64,000 nucleotides of DNA from positions 508,501 to 572,500 of the forward strand of contig NZ_JAOQNG010000007.1 in assembly GCF_025961225.1 (NCBI RefSeq), written 5' to 3'. Under the pieces are notes generated by a model. It was given only the letters and a program-made list of their open reading frames with translations, was not told the DNA's origin and searched no databases. This stretch comes from Azospirillum canadense (GTDB lineage: Bacteria; Pseudomonadota; Alphaproteobacteria; Azospirillales; Azospirillaceae). Numbering within the stretch: position 1 is the stretch's first letter; every line of letters begins with the position of its first letter. Below are positions 34,405-42,744 of the stretch, piece after piece. Both the position numbers and the translations under genes were made by a program.

Positions 34405-34884
34405 CTACTTCTTGATGTCGGCATGGACGAGGACGTCGATTTCCTCCGGCGCCAGCAGGTCGCGAAGCGCGTTCAGCGCCGCCAGCCCGCAGGCGGTGTC
34501 CTGCTCCCCGTTGCCGCCGCTGAGGCCGACGCCGCCGATCACGGCACCGTTGACCACCACCGGGAAGCCGCCGACGAACACCGCGAACCGCCCCTCGAAG
34601 CTCCACTGGATGCCGAATGCCTCGTTTCCGGGCAGCGCCGGGCCGTTGGGCGCTTGGTTGAACAGGTGGGTGGACCGCTTGTGGCCGGCAGCCGTGAAGG
34701 CCTTGTTCCAGGCGATCTGCGGGCCGGTGATGCGCGCGCCGTCCATCCGCTCCAGCGCGATGGGATAGCCGCCGTCGTCCACCACGCAGACCGATTCCAA
34801 AACGCCGATGGTCTCGGCCTCCCTGATGGCCGCGGCGATCATCACGCGCGCCTCGCGCAGTTCCAGCTTCAGAACACTTTTCAT
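34405..34884 (-). CDS. GlcG/HbpS-family (PF03928) protein
   Basis: 159 residues from ATG 34884, preceded by GGAGACGAGACG. The family pattern is clear: LELREARVMIAAAIREAE at the N-terminus, VVDDGGYPIALERMDGA, and the C-terminal GGFPVVVNG-AVIGGVGLSGG. These small proteins are often encoded in catabolic operons and some bind heme or cobalamin; the biochemical role is usually unknown. The 10-bp gap to the reductase gene shows cotranscription. Confidence 0.85.
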   Translation of the reverse strand: MKSVLKLELREARVMIAAAIREAETIGVLESVCVVDDGGYPIALERMDGARITGPQIAWNKAFTAAGHKRSTHLFNQAPNGPALPGNEAFGIQWSFEGRFAVFVGGFPVVVNGAVIGGVGLSGGNGEQDTACGLAALNALRDLLAPEEIDVLVHADIKK

Positions 34885-34922
34885 CGTCTCGTCTCCTCGG
34901 TCCATGGGGCCAAGCGCTGGGC

Positions 34923-36395
34923 TCAGCAGCCGCGGTAGACCGTCTTGGTCTGGGTGTAGAAGTCGAGCCCGGTGCGCCCGGACTCCCGGAAGGTGGAGGT
35001 GCTGGACCGCTTCAGCCCGCCGAAGGGCGCGTTGATCAAGTTGCCCGTGGTGGTGCGGTTGATCTTCACCGTGCCCGCCTGGATGTCGCGGGCGAAGGCG
35101 TGCATCAGGCGGGGATCGCGCGTGGCGATGGCGGCCGCCAGGCCGTAGTCCGTGTCATTCGCCTTGGCGATGGCGTCGGCGTAGCCGTCCACGGCGATGA
35201 TCGCCAGCACCGGGCCGAAGATCTCCTCCCGCGCGATGCGCATGTCCTGCGTCACGTCGGTGAAGACCGCTGGCGTCACGTAGTAGCCGCGATCGTACTC
35301 GTCGCCCGACAGGCAGTCCCCGCCGTAAAGATGCGTGGCTTCCCGCTTGCCCTGCGCGACGTAGGACAGCACGGTGTCCAGCTGGCCGGCGGTGGCGAGC
35401 GGGCCGAGGTCAACGCCCGGCGTCAGCCCGTTGCCGATTTTCAGCGCCCGCACCTTCTCCAGCAGCCTGTCCGTGAAGGCGTCCCGCACCGACGCCATCA
35501 CCAGGATGCGACTGGTGCCGGTGCAGGCCTGGCCGCTCAGCGACAGGCCGCCCTTGACGGCGAGGTCCGCGGCCTTGTCCAGGTCGGCGTCCTCCATGAC
35601 GATCAGGGGGTTCTTGCCGCCCAACTCCATCTGCGTGCGCGTCGTGAAGGGGACGGCGCGGTGGATGTGCTCCCCGGCCCGGGTCGATCCGGTGAAGGAC
35701 ACGGCACGGACGACGGCCGGCTCCGTGATCGCGGCGCCGATGGCGCCGGCGCTGCCGGTGATGAAGTTCAGCACCCCCTTCGGCAGGCCCGCGGCGGCCA
35801 GCGCCTCCGCCAAGCGGAAGCCGCTGAGCGGCGCGTCGGAAGACGGCTTGAACACCACCGTGTTGCCGGTGATCAGCGCCGGCGCGATCTTCCGCGCGGG
35901 AATAGAGATGGGGAAGTTCCAGGGCGTGATGACCGTGCAGACGCCCAGCGGCTCCCGCACCGTGAACACGTCCATGTCCGGGTCGTCGTTCACGAAGGTC
36001 TCGCCGGTCAGCGACTGCCCTTCCACCGCGTAGAAGCGCAGCGTCTGGGCGGAGCGCAGCACCTCGTCGCGGCTCTGCGGCAGGGGCTTGCCCTCTTCCC
36101 GCGTCAGCTCCTCGGCGAAGCGGCCGGCGTTGGCCTCCAGGTGATCCGCCGCGCGGGTGAGGATCCGGGCGCGGGTGGTGATCGGCGTGCGCCGCCAACC
36201 CTCGAAGGCTGCTGCGGCGGCGGCAACGGCCCGCTCTGCGTCCTCCTTCGAAGAAGCCTGAAATTGGCCGACCACGTCGGTGGTGTCGGCCGGGTTGATG
36301 TCGGCGAACAGGTCGCCGGTGCTGGACCGCACCCAGGCGCCGTCGATCAGGTTGGCGAACACGCCGTCTGCGCACGGACTCGTCGCATCGGTCAT
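34923..36395 (-). CDS. Aldehyde dehydrogenase (NAD(P)+-dependent)
   Basis: 490 residues, normal length. Catalytic glutamate in MELGGKNP and cysteine in GQACTGTSR; the NAD-binding ITPWNFPISIP and FTGSTRAGEHI, and FGGLKRSSTSTFRE near the C-terminus. It resembles the vanillin/alpha-ketoglutaric semialdehyde dehydrogenase groups. Start at 36395, with GAGGAAA upstream. It would oxidise the aldehyde released by the oxygenase-type reaction proposed for this operon. The substrate is unknown. Confidence 0.88.
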   Translation of the reverse strand: MTDATSPCADGVFANLIDGAWVRSSTGDLFADINPADTTDVVGQFQASSKEDAERAVAAAAAAFEGWRRTPITTRARILTRAADHLEANAGRFAEELTREEGKPLPQSRDEVLRSAQTLRFYAVEGQSLTGETFVNDDPDMDVFTVREPLGVCTVITPWNFPISIPARKIAPALITGNTVVFKPSSDAPLSGFRLAEALAAAGLPKGVLNFITGSAGAIGAAITEPAVVRAVSFTGSTRAGEHIHRAVPFTTRTQMELGGKNPLIVMEDADLDKAADLAVKGGLSLSGQACTGTSRILVMASVRDAFTDRLLEKVRALKIGNGLTPGVDLGPLATAGQLDTVLSYVAQGKREATHLYGGDCLSGDEYDRGYYVTPAVFTDVTQDMRIAREEIFGPVLAIIAVDGYADAIAKANDTDYGLAAAIATRDPRLMHAFARDIQAGTVKINRTTTGNLINAPFGGLKRSSTSTFRESGRTGLDFYTQTKTVYRGC

Positions 36396-36424
36396 GGTAG
36401 TTTCCTCGCGATGTAGGGGGTCCG

Positions 36425-36703
36425 TCACCAGGAGACGCTGACGTCGCCCAGCAGGAAGGTCTGGCAGGCAAGGCGCCGGCCCTCGGCCAGCTCCGCCTCG
36501 GTCAGGTGCTTGCGTTCCTTCGCCTTCACGGCGTCGGTGTTCTCGATGCCCTGCTCGATCCGGCATTTGCAGGTGCCGCACAGGCCGCCGCCGCATTTGA
36601 AGGGAATGCCGCCCTTCTCGCGCAGGGACACGCGCAGCAGGTTGCTGTTCTCCGGCGCGGTTGCGACCTTGCCGTCGTTGCCGAGGAAGGTGACGCGGAT
36701 CAT
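36425..36703 (-). CDS. [2Fe-2S] ferredoxin (operon copy 1)
   Basis: 92 residues, a complete plant-type ferredoxin with cluster cysteines in FKCGGGLCGTCKC and the fourth in ACQTF. The ATG overlaps the upstream small gene's stop (ATGA). It is very different in sequence from the second ferredoxin at 37026-37367, so the two probably have separate partners or redox potentials. It may carry electrons between the reductase and the diiron protein. Confidence 0.87.
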   Translation of the reverse strand: MIRVTFLGNDGKVATAPENSNLLRVSLREKGGIPFKCGGGLCGTCKCRIEQGIENTDAVKAKERKHLTEAELAEGRRLACQTFLLGDVSVSW

Positions 36704-37014
36704 GGCGCCGCCCCATTCGGCTCCAGCCGCAACAGCGTGGTGTCCATGCGCCCGAATGCCGTCAGGCTTTTCAAGGCGCCGCGCGCGCGCTCCACCGTGT
36801 CGAACCGCTCCAGAAGCTTGGACGGGACGACGTTCACGCACGCGGGCGGTGTCTCGTCCACAATGGTGACCTTGGTGTCGTGCAGCAGTTCCGCGATGAC
36901 GAAGCGCGCCTTCGGGGTGCCGCAGAACAGATAGTCGTAGCGTTCGACCGGCCGCAGGCCGGGGCCGGATTCCGTCCGGAACTGGCCCGGCTTGCTCGTC
37001 AGGATGACGTACAT
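36700..37014 (-). CDS. Uncharacterised 104-aa protein between two ferredoxin genes
   Basis: I do not recognise this protein. It has 104 residues, no signal peptide, no membrane segment and only two cysteines (FCGT and PACVN). The composition is balanced and the frame is bracketed by overlap with the ferredoxin gene (ATGA) and an 11-bp gap to the other ferredoxin gene, so it is almost certainly real. The position suggests an accessory or docking factor of the electron-transfer chain. Confidence 0.7.
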   Translation of the reverse strand: MYVILTSKPGQFRTESGPGLRPVERYDYLFCGTPKARFVIAELLHDTKVTIVDETPPACVNVVPSKLLERFDTVERARGALKSLTAFGRMDTTLLRLEPNGAAP

Positions 37015-37025
37015 GAAGGGCTCCC

Positions 37026-37367
37026 TCAGGCGGCCGCGCCAGACCGTTCAGCGCCGGGCTGTTCGGTCTGTGATTCACTGTCCTGGGCCAGCTCGATGTC
37101 GTGGCTGACCCACAGCTGGCAGGCCAGTCGGTAGCCTTGCGCCAGCCGGTCGCCGAGCTGCCGCTTCTCCTTCCAGTTGGGGTCGGGCAGATGCTCCCCG
37201 CCCGCGATCACGCGGCAGGCGCAGGCGCCGCACTTCCCCATGCCGCAGCTGTAGCGCAGATGCGGGAAGGGAAATTTCCGGATGCCGGCGCGCACCACGA
37301 GGTTGGTTCGCTCCTGCACCTCGTCGCGGTGGGTCTGCCCGTCCTTGTGAAAGATCACCATCGGCAT
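37026..37367 (-). CDS. [2Fe-2S] ferredoxin (operon copy 2)
   Basis: 113 residues from ATG 37367; a GTG at 37376 is also possible. Cluster cysteines in SCGMGKCGACACR and the fourth in LACQLW. The C-terminal tail after residue 95 is acidic and glutamine-rich and lies outside the ferredoxin fold. It is the gene next to the diiron protein (52-bp gap) and a likely direct electron donor. Confidence 0.85.
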   Translation of the reverse strand: MPMVIFHKDGQTHRDEVQERTNLVVRAGIRKFPFPHLRYSCGMGKCGACACRVIAGGEHLPDPNWKEKRQLGDRLAQGYRLACQLWVSHDIELAQDSESQTEQPGAERSGAAA

Positions 37368-37419
37368 GTTCGGCACCGTTTGCGGAAAAAGGGGCGGCGC
37401 CGGGGCGCCGCGCGTGGGG

Positions 37420-38151
37420 TCAGGCGGCGAGGCCGAGGTCGTGAAGCGGCAGTTCCCGCGCGACGTAGTCGTTGTAGAGCGCGGTCGTGTAGAGCAGCCG
37501 CATCTGCGCGCCGATCTCGCAAATCTTCAGGCAACGCCGCTGAAGCTCCGGCGTGGTGGCGTGCTCCAGCACGATCTGGTAGCCGCGTTCCCCGTGGATT
37601 TCGTCGGAGACGATGTGGAGGTCGAAGAACTCCACCTCCTCGTCCGTGAAGCCGTAGGTCGCGCGCAGGGTCGGCGTCTGCTTGCGATAGATGGACGGCA
37701 CCTGCGATTCCAGCCCGACGACGAGGCCGGCGACGGCGACGATCGGGTCTTCCCGCATGGCGACGGCGTAGCACCAGCTTTGCAGGCCGCGGGTGGTCGG
37801 GGACATGTTGTCGGGATCCACCACGCGCTTCCGCGTCGTGCCGCAGGCCTCCGCGAAGCGGATCAGCAGGTCGGTGTGGCGGTCGCCGCCGATTTCCTCC
37901 TCATACATGTTGGCGAGCAGGAAATCCTTGGCTTCCGTGAAGTGGTCGGGCATCCGCGCGTAGATGGAGGCCAAGTAGTCGGCGAACGGGCCGACATAGT
38001 GGTAGTGATTTTCGGCCCAGCGCGCCAGATGCGCGCGCGTCAGCTTGCCGGACGCCCAGGCGATGCTGAAGGGAGACTGGTTGGCGCTCTTGCCCTGGAT
38101 GGCCTTTTCCAGCGCCGCGCGGAACTCGCTCTGGTTCATCAACTCGGTCAT
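37420..38151 (-). CDS. Heme-oxygenase-like diiron protein (HDO; TenA/PqqC/CADD fold)
   Basis: 243 residues, all alpha-helical by pattern. The ligand set of the HDO diiron proteins can be placed: E85 and H92 (MYEEEIGGDRH), E148 (VVGLESQ), H179, D183 and H186 (DLHIVSDEIHGERG). The spacings nearly match the E-x6-H, E and H-x3-D-x2-H sites known from Chlamydia CADD. HDO members oxidise amines, fatty acids or tyrosine-like substrates with O2. Operon partners are two ferredoxins, a reductase and an aldehyde dehydrogenase, so an oxygenase making an aldehyde is a good hypothesis. The substrate is unknown. The ATG at 38151 follows GAGGATGAC. Confidence 0.8.
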   Translation of the reverse strand: MTELMNQSEFRAALEKAIQGKSANQSPFSIAWASGKLTRAHLARWAENHYHYVGPFADYLASIYARMPDHFTEAKDFLLANMYEEEIGGDRHTDLLIRFAEACGTTRKRVVDPDNMSPTTRGLQSWCYAVAMREDPIVAVAGLVVGLESQVPSIYRKQTPTLRATYGFTDEEVEFFDLHIVSDEIHGERGYQIVLEHATTPELQRRCLKICEIGAQMRLLYTTALYNDYVARELPLHDLGLAA

Positions 38152-38291
38152 GTCATCCTCTGCGTCGGGGGAGATGTGCGTCGGGGAGATCGCATCAGGG
38201 AGATTGCGGACGGCCAAGCCGTGGAACGGGGGCGTCCGGGGTGGGGCCGGCGGTCCGATGGAGGACCGCTGCGGGCCGTGTCGCTCCTAAT

Positions 38292-38302
38292 CTGTATACA
38301 GT
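38292..38302. promoter_or_regulatory. Operator-like site CTGTATACAGT, copy 1 (diiron-protein operon promoter)
   Basis: CTGTATACAG is a perfect 10-bp palindrome located 141 bp before the diiron-protein start on the minus strand. The same 10-mer TGTATACAGT recurs at 38464 and 40916. FCD-type GntR regulators bind short palindromes of this kind; the divergent GntR protein is the obvious candidate. Confidence 0.65.
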
Positions 38303-38461
38303 CTACGACTGCTGTCAACATGATTTGTGGCCCAACAATCATTCCGCAAGCTCGCAATCCCAGAAAATCGCCTTTTTGGGCTAGGTGCCGGCACTCCAGA
38401 TGGGTGGATCGGCAGGATGGACCGGCAAAGAATCCACGCGGCCGCTTGACACCACGCGCAG

Positions 38462-38473
38462 ACTGTATACAGT
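38462..38473. promoter_or_regulatory. Operator-like site ACTGTATACAGT, copy 2 (GntR/GGT promoter)
   Basis: A perfect 12-bp palindrome ending 29 bp before the GntR start codon, well placed for autoregulation. Same core as copies 1 and 3. Confidence 0.65.
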
Positions 38474-38502
38474 TTTATAGGCCAGCCAATCAGGACCCGA
38501 TC

Positions 38503-39339
38503 ATGAGCGACGAACACCGCAAAGCCGTGCCCTCCCCCCGCCCGGTCCCAAGCCTGGGCCAGGCGCACAGCTCGCTGCGGGAGATGATCATGGACGCGCT
38601 GCGGCAGGGCATCCTGTCCGGCGACTTCAAACCGGGGGAACGGCTGGTGGAGGATCGGCTTGCGGCCGATTTCGGCGTGTCCCGCAACCCGGTGCGCGAG
38701 GCCATCCGCGCCCTGGAAACCGAGGGGATGATCGAGGTGATCCCGCGCAAGGGCGCCTTCGTCGCCGCCCTGTCGGAGGAGGAGCTGGCCGAGCTGGTCG
38801 AGGTCCGTGCCGCCATCGAAGCCCTGAGCGCCAAGCTCGCCGCCCGCCGCCTGTCGGAGGCCCAGCGCACCGCCGTACTCGAGATCCTGGACCGCGGCGA
38901 ACGCGCCATCGCGGCAAAGGACGAGGGCGAACTGCGCGCGCTGAACGACTGGTTCCACGGATTCCTGGCCGACGCCGGCCGCAACCGCTTCCTGGCCGAA
39001 TTCATGCGCATTCTGCGCCACCGCACCCACTGGATGTACGTCAGCTCCATGTCCTGGCGCACCAAGGAGGCTTGGCGGGAGCACGCCGGCATCCTGCGGG
39101 CGATCATCGACGGCGACGGGGAGTTGGCCTCGGTCCTGGCGAACCGGCACGTGGTGACCGCCGGCAGCGCCTTCCAGCAGAGCCGCGTGCCCGACCCGGA
39201 CGCCGGCGCGCCCCTCACCATCAAAGAGAAGGCCGGCAAGAAGACCGGCAAGACCACGACCGCGGATCAAAGCAGCGAACCGCGACCGCGCCGTTTCCGC
39301 GCCTCCATCCGCAGCAAGGTCGGCGCCGACGCCCCATAG
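38503..39339 (+). CDS. GntR-family transcriptional regulator, FadR/FCD subfamily
   Basis: 278 residues. Winged helix at about residues 20-85 (SLREMIMDALRQGILSG, then FGVSRNPVREAIRALE), then an all-helical FCD effector domain to about residue 225. A lysine/arginine-rich tail with no known domain ends the protein (KKTGKTTTADQ and beyond). The start at 38503 is the first that gives the usual N-terminus. It lies divergent from the diiron-protein operon, with palindromes at both promoters and a third copy before the amidase gene; together they outline its regulon. Confidence 0.85.
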   Translation: MSDEHRKAVPSPRPVPSLGQAHSSLREMIMDALRQGILSGDFKPGERLVEDRLAADFGVSRNPVREAIRALETEGMIEVIPRKGAFVAALSEEELAELVEVRAAIEALSAKLAARRLSEAQRTAVLEILDRGERAIAAKDEGELRALNDWFHGFLADAGRNRFLAEFMRILRHRTHWMYVSSMSWRTKEAWREHAGILRAIIDGDGELASVLANRHVVTAGSAFQQSRVPDPDAGAPLTIKEKAGKKTGKTTTADQSSEPRPRRFRASIRSKVGADAP

Positions 39340-39397
39340 CGCATCCAAAACAGGGCCGCGCCGGCGCAAGCGACCGGCCGCCGCCTGAGGAGATGTC

Positions 39398-40858
39398 ATG
39401 ACGCAGAACAGCGCCCTCGCCCCCCGGTCCGCCTGGGGGGAACGGGGGGCCGTGGCTTCAGGCCACCCCCTGGCGAGTTGGACCGCCTTCGACATTTTGA
39501 GCCGCGGCGGCCACGCCGTGGATGCCGCCATCGCCGCCGACGCGGTGCTGGGCGTCTGCGAGCCGATGGCCACGGGCATCGGCGGCGACGCTCTGGCGCT
39601 GGTGATCGCGCCGGACGGGACGGTCACCGGCTTCAACGGCACCGGCCGCTCGCCGCGCGGGCTGACGGCCGAAACCCTGGAGCGGGCGACCGGCTCCGCC
39701 CGCGTGCCGTTGCGCGGGCCGTGGTCGGTGACGGTGCCCGGCGCGGTGGGCGCCTGGGCCGCGCTGCACGAACGCTTCGGGCGCCTGCCCTTCCGTGACC
39801 TTGTGGCGCCGGCGGCGGCGCTGGCGCGCGACGGCTTTCCGGTCGGCCCGATCGTCGCCCGCGAATGGCGCCGCTTCGCCGACGTGCTGCGCGCGGATGC
39901 GGAGGCCATGCGGGTCTTCCGGCCGGACCGGCCGCCAGGGCCGGGGGAGCGCTTCGCCAACCCGGACCTCGCCGCGACGCTGGACCTCATCGCCCGGGAC
40001 GGGGCGGAAGAATTCTACCGTTGGCTCGCCGACCGCGCGCCGGCGGCAGTGCAGGCCGCGGGCGGCGTGCTGGACCGCACGGACATCCTGGCGCATACCG
40101 GCGTTCAAGGGGGCTTCTTCTGCGAACCCCTGCGCCGCCGCCACGGCGCGCTGGAGGTGATCGAGCTGCCGCCCAACACGCACGGCGTCGCCGTGCTCGA
40201 CGCCTTGGAAGCGCTTGGCCCCGATCCCGTGGACCATGACGAAGCCGCCGGGCTGGTGCGGATGGTCGAGGCCGTGGACGACGCGCTGACGAAAGCCCGC
40301 GCCACCGTCTGCGATGCGGGGAACACGGTCGCGACGGCGGTGGTCGACGCGCAGGGCTGGTGCTGCATCCTGATGTCCAGCGTCTTCAAGCGCTTCGGCT
40401 CCGGCCTCGCCGTGCCGGGCGGCGGCTTCGTCCTGCAGAACCGGGCGCACGGATTCGCGGAGCCCGGCCATCCCAACGGCGTGGCGCCTGGCCGCCGGCC
40501 CTACCACACGGTTATTCCCGGCGCAGCGCTTCGCGACGGGCTGCCCTTCGCGGTCTTCGGCTTGGTTGGTGGCAACATGCAGCCGCAGGGTCACGTGCAG
40601 ATGGTCAGCCGCATGGCCCGTGGCGCCACCGACCCGCAAGCGATCCTGGACGCCCCGCGCTTCCGCGTGCAGGAACCGAAGGTGGTTGCGGTCGAGGAGG
40701 GGATCGCCCCGGCGATGCGCGACGCGCTCGCCGCGGCCGGCTACGCGGTCAGCGTCGGCAACGCCGATTTCGGCGGCGGGCAGCTGATCCAGCGCTGCGG
40801 CGCGGGCTGGGCAGCCGGATCCGACCGGCGCAAGGACGGAATCGCGCTCGCCTTCTGA
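39398..40858 (+). CDS. Gamma-glutamyltransferase-family Ntn hydrolase (cytosolic type)
   Basis: 486 residues, shorter than periplasmic Ggt (about 580) and without a signal peptide. ATGIGGDALALV, the large-subunit core, and the autoprocessing site before Thr310 (GNTVATAVVDAQG, aligning with the TTHYSVVD nucleophile start of E. coli Ggt) are visible; GGGFVLQNR and the C-terminal GGGQLIQR follow. Such proteins cleave gamma-glutamyl amides or act on cephalosporin-like or lactam acids. It follows the GntR gene by 58 bp. It may release or open an amide made or met in this pathway. Confidence 0.85.
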   Translation: MTQNSALAPRSAWGERGAVASGHPLASWTAFDILSRGGHAVDAAIAADAVLGVCEPMATGIGGDALALVIAPDGTVTGFNGTGRSPRGLTAETLERATGSARVPLRGPWSVTVPGAVGAWAALHERFGRLPFRDLVAPAAALARDGFPVGPIVAREWRRFADVLRADAEAMRVFRPDRPPGPGERFANPDLAATLDLIARDGAEEFYRWLADRAPAAVQAAGGVLDRTDILAHTGVQGGFFCEPLRRRHGALEVIELPPNTHGVAVLDALEALGPDPVDHDEAAGLVRMVEAVDDALTKARATVCDAGNTVATAVVDAQGWCCILMSSVFKRFGSGLAVPGGGFVLQNRAHGFAEPGHPNGVAPGRRPYHTVIPGAALRDGLPFAVFGLVGGNMQPQGHVQMVSRMARGATDPQAILDAPRFRVQEPKVVAVEEGIAPAMRDALAAAGYAVSVGNADFGGGQLIQRCGAGWAAGSDRRKDGIALAF

Positions 40859-41200
40859 TGCGCGACTAGCAAGATCGTTAGTGCACCATAAAATTCGCTT
40901 GACCTACATATGAATTGTATACAGTATGGAGTTCAGGGGCGGCGGGATCCGATCCAGGCCGTTGCCGCCCTTCCCAGGACGATCATAGAGCCCAGTTCGT
41001 TCGACAGACCAGACCCCGCGCCGGCATTGCCGGGACGCGCCGGGCGGTGAACAGCACATCCCCCGCAGAACGCACGCGGCCAGAACGCAAGCGACCGTGT
41101 CGATCCGACCCGCCGCACCAGAGGCTACACACGACCCATGGCCGCCGAGCGTTCCGATGCGCCATTATGATTTGTCCTCAAACGATCTTCGGGAACCGAC
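40859..41200. other. 342-bp intergenic region before the amidase gene
   Basis: No gene is seen. The first 75 bases are AT-rich (40874-40930) and hold the third TGTATACAGT site, so a promoter for the amidase-MFS unit probably lies here. The rest, to 41200, is GC-rich and would be a leader; I see no clear structure in it. Confidence 0.5.
40914..40925. promoter_or_regulatory. Operator-like site ATTGTATACAGT, copy 3 (amidase promoter)
   Basis: It shares TGTATACAGT with the two sites at the GntR locus and differs from the perfect 12-bp palindrome at only one position (AT instead of AC at the left end). It lies in an AT-rich promoter-like stretch 55 bp after the GGT stop and 276 bp before the amidase start. 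Confidence 0.6.
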
Positions 41201-42697
41201 ATGGCCCTGTCCCCTTCCTCCGCGCTCCGCTTCCAGCTCGTCTGGGCCGCCGCCCGACTGATCGGCGACGGAGCGGTGACGAGCGTCGATCTGGTGGAGG
41301 CCTGTCGCGCGGCGGTCCGGGAGACGAACGGCACGATCAACGCGCTGGTGCTGTCCGACTTCGAGCGCGCCCGCACCGTGGCGGAGGAACGGGACCGCGA
41401 ACGGCGCGCGGGGCGCATCCGCGGGCCGCTGCACGGCATCCCCTTCACCATCAAGGAATCCTTCGACGTGGCCGGCTGGCCCACGACCTGCGGCAACCCG
41501 GCCTTCCGGGACAACGTCGCCCGGCGCGACGCCACGGTGGTGCGCCGCCTGGCGGAGGCCGGGGCGGTGCTGCTGGGCAAGACTAACGTGCCGCTGCACC
41601 TGCGGGACTGGCAGAGCTACAACGCGGTCTACGGCACCACGCGCAATCCGCGGGATCCGCAGCGCACCCCCGGCGGATCGTCCGGCGGCAGCGCCGCGGC
41701 GGTCTGCGCCGGCATGTCCTTCTTCGACGTGGGCTCCGACATCGGCTCTTCCCTGCGCAATCCGGCGCATTACTGCGGCGTCTTCTCGCACAAGAGCAGC
41801 CACGGGCTGGTTTCGATGCTTGGCCACGGCACCGACGGCGGGACGGAGGTGCCGGACATCAACGTCGCCGGCCCGGTGGCGCGCTCCGCGCGCGACCTCG
41901 CCCTGGTGCTGGACGCCATCGCCGGTCCGGACGGGGCGGAGGCGGCGGTCTACAGGCTGGATCTGCCCGACTGCCCTCATGAGCGGCTGACCGATTTCCG
42001 TGTCGCCGTCCTGCCGACCCACCCCTTCGCGGAGGTGGACGACGCCGTCTCCGCGCCCATCGAGGCGCTTGGCCGCTGGCTGGAGCGCGAAGGCGTGGCC
42101 GTGTCCTGGCACGCCCGCCCGGCCATAGACGCGGCGGCCCTGTGGCGCACCTACGTCCTGCTGCTGCGCGCCGCGACGTCCGTCCACATGCCCGACGCGG
42201 TTTTCGAAGAGACGCAGCGGTTCGCCGCGGAGCAGGCGCCGGACGACCTATCCTATGGGGCGCTCCAGCACGTCGGCGCCGCCCTGCCCCACCGCGAATG
42301 GCTGCGGCTGCAGGGCCTGCGCCGCGACTTCATGGCGGCCTGGGACGCCTTCTTCGCCGACGTCGACGTGCTGCTCTGCCCCGCCGCGGCGACCACCGCC
42401 TTCCCCTTGAACGAGGAGGGGGAGCCCTGGCGGCGTTTCCTGACCGTCAACGGCCGCCCACAGCCGCTGACGACCCAGCTGTTCTGGGCCGGCCATTCCG
42501 GCCTGTGTCATCTGCCCTCCACCGTCGCGCCCATCGGGCTCAGCCGGGAGGGTCTGCCGGTCGGCGTTCAGATCGTCGCACCGCGCCATCACGACCGCCG
42601 GTCATTGCGGTTCGCCCAACGGCTCGAAGAAGCCGGATACGCCTTCGTGCCGCCGGAACCCCTCCGGCCGCCCGTTGCGCCCAATGTCATCGAGTGA
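41201..42697 (+). CDS. Amidase-signature-family hydrolase
   Basis: 498 residues. The Ser-cisSer-Lys triad is placed at K85 (IPFTIKESFDV), the cis-serine at S160/S161 (TPGGSSGGSAAA) and the nucleophile S184 (GSDIGSSLRNPA). Members hydrolyse amides such as acetamides, nylon oligomers or the Glu-tRNA intermediate. No signal peptide, so cytosolic. It forms a pair with the MFS gene 47 bp downstream and shares the operator motif with the diiron operon, so an amide or lactam is a plausible growth substrate. Confidence 0.87.
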   Translation: MALSPSSALRFQLVWAAARLIGDGAVTSVDLVEACRAAVRETNGTINALVLSDFERARTVAEERDRERRAGRIRGPLHGIPFTIKESFDVAGWPTTCGNPAFRDNVARRDATVVRRLAEAGAVLLGKTNVPLHLRDWQSYNAVYGTTRNPRDPQRTPGGSSGGSAAAVCAGMSFFDVGSDIGSSLRNPAHYCGVFSHKSSHGLVSMLGHGTDGGTEVPDINVAGPVARSARDLALVLDAIAGPDGAEAAVYRLDLPDCPHERLTDFRVAVLPTHPFAEVDDAVSAPIEALGRWLEREGVAVSWHARPAIDAAALWRTYVLLLRAATSVHMPDAVFEETQRFAAEQAPDDLSYGALQHVGAALPHREWLRLQGLRRDFMAAWDAFFADVDVLLCPAAATTAFPLNEEGEPWRRFLTVNGRPQPLTTQLFWAGHSGLCHLPSTVAPIGLSREGLPVGVQIVAPRHHDRRSLRFAQRLEEAGYAFVPPEPLRPPVAPNVIE

Positions 42698-42744
42698 GGC
42701 CTTCGCCACCGCCTGAAAAAACCCCACGTTCATCGGAGGGATGA

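Noticed and set aside
37366..38502. N-terminal extension of the GntR frame
   Set aside because: The part before 38503 is antisense to the diiron-protein gene and crosses two operator sites; the regulator starts at 38503.
38287..39990. Minus-strand frame of 567 codons over the GntR gene
   Set aside because: Composition is typical of an antisense shadow; the plus-strand GntR and GGT proteins are clear.
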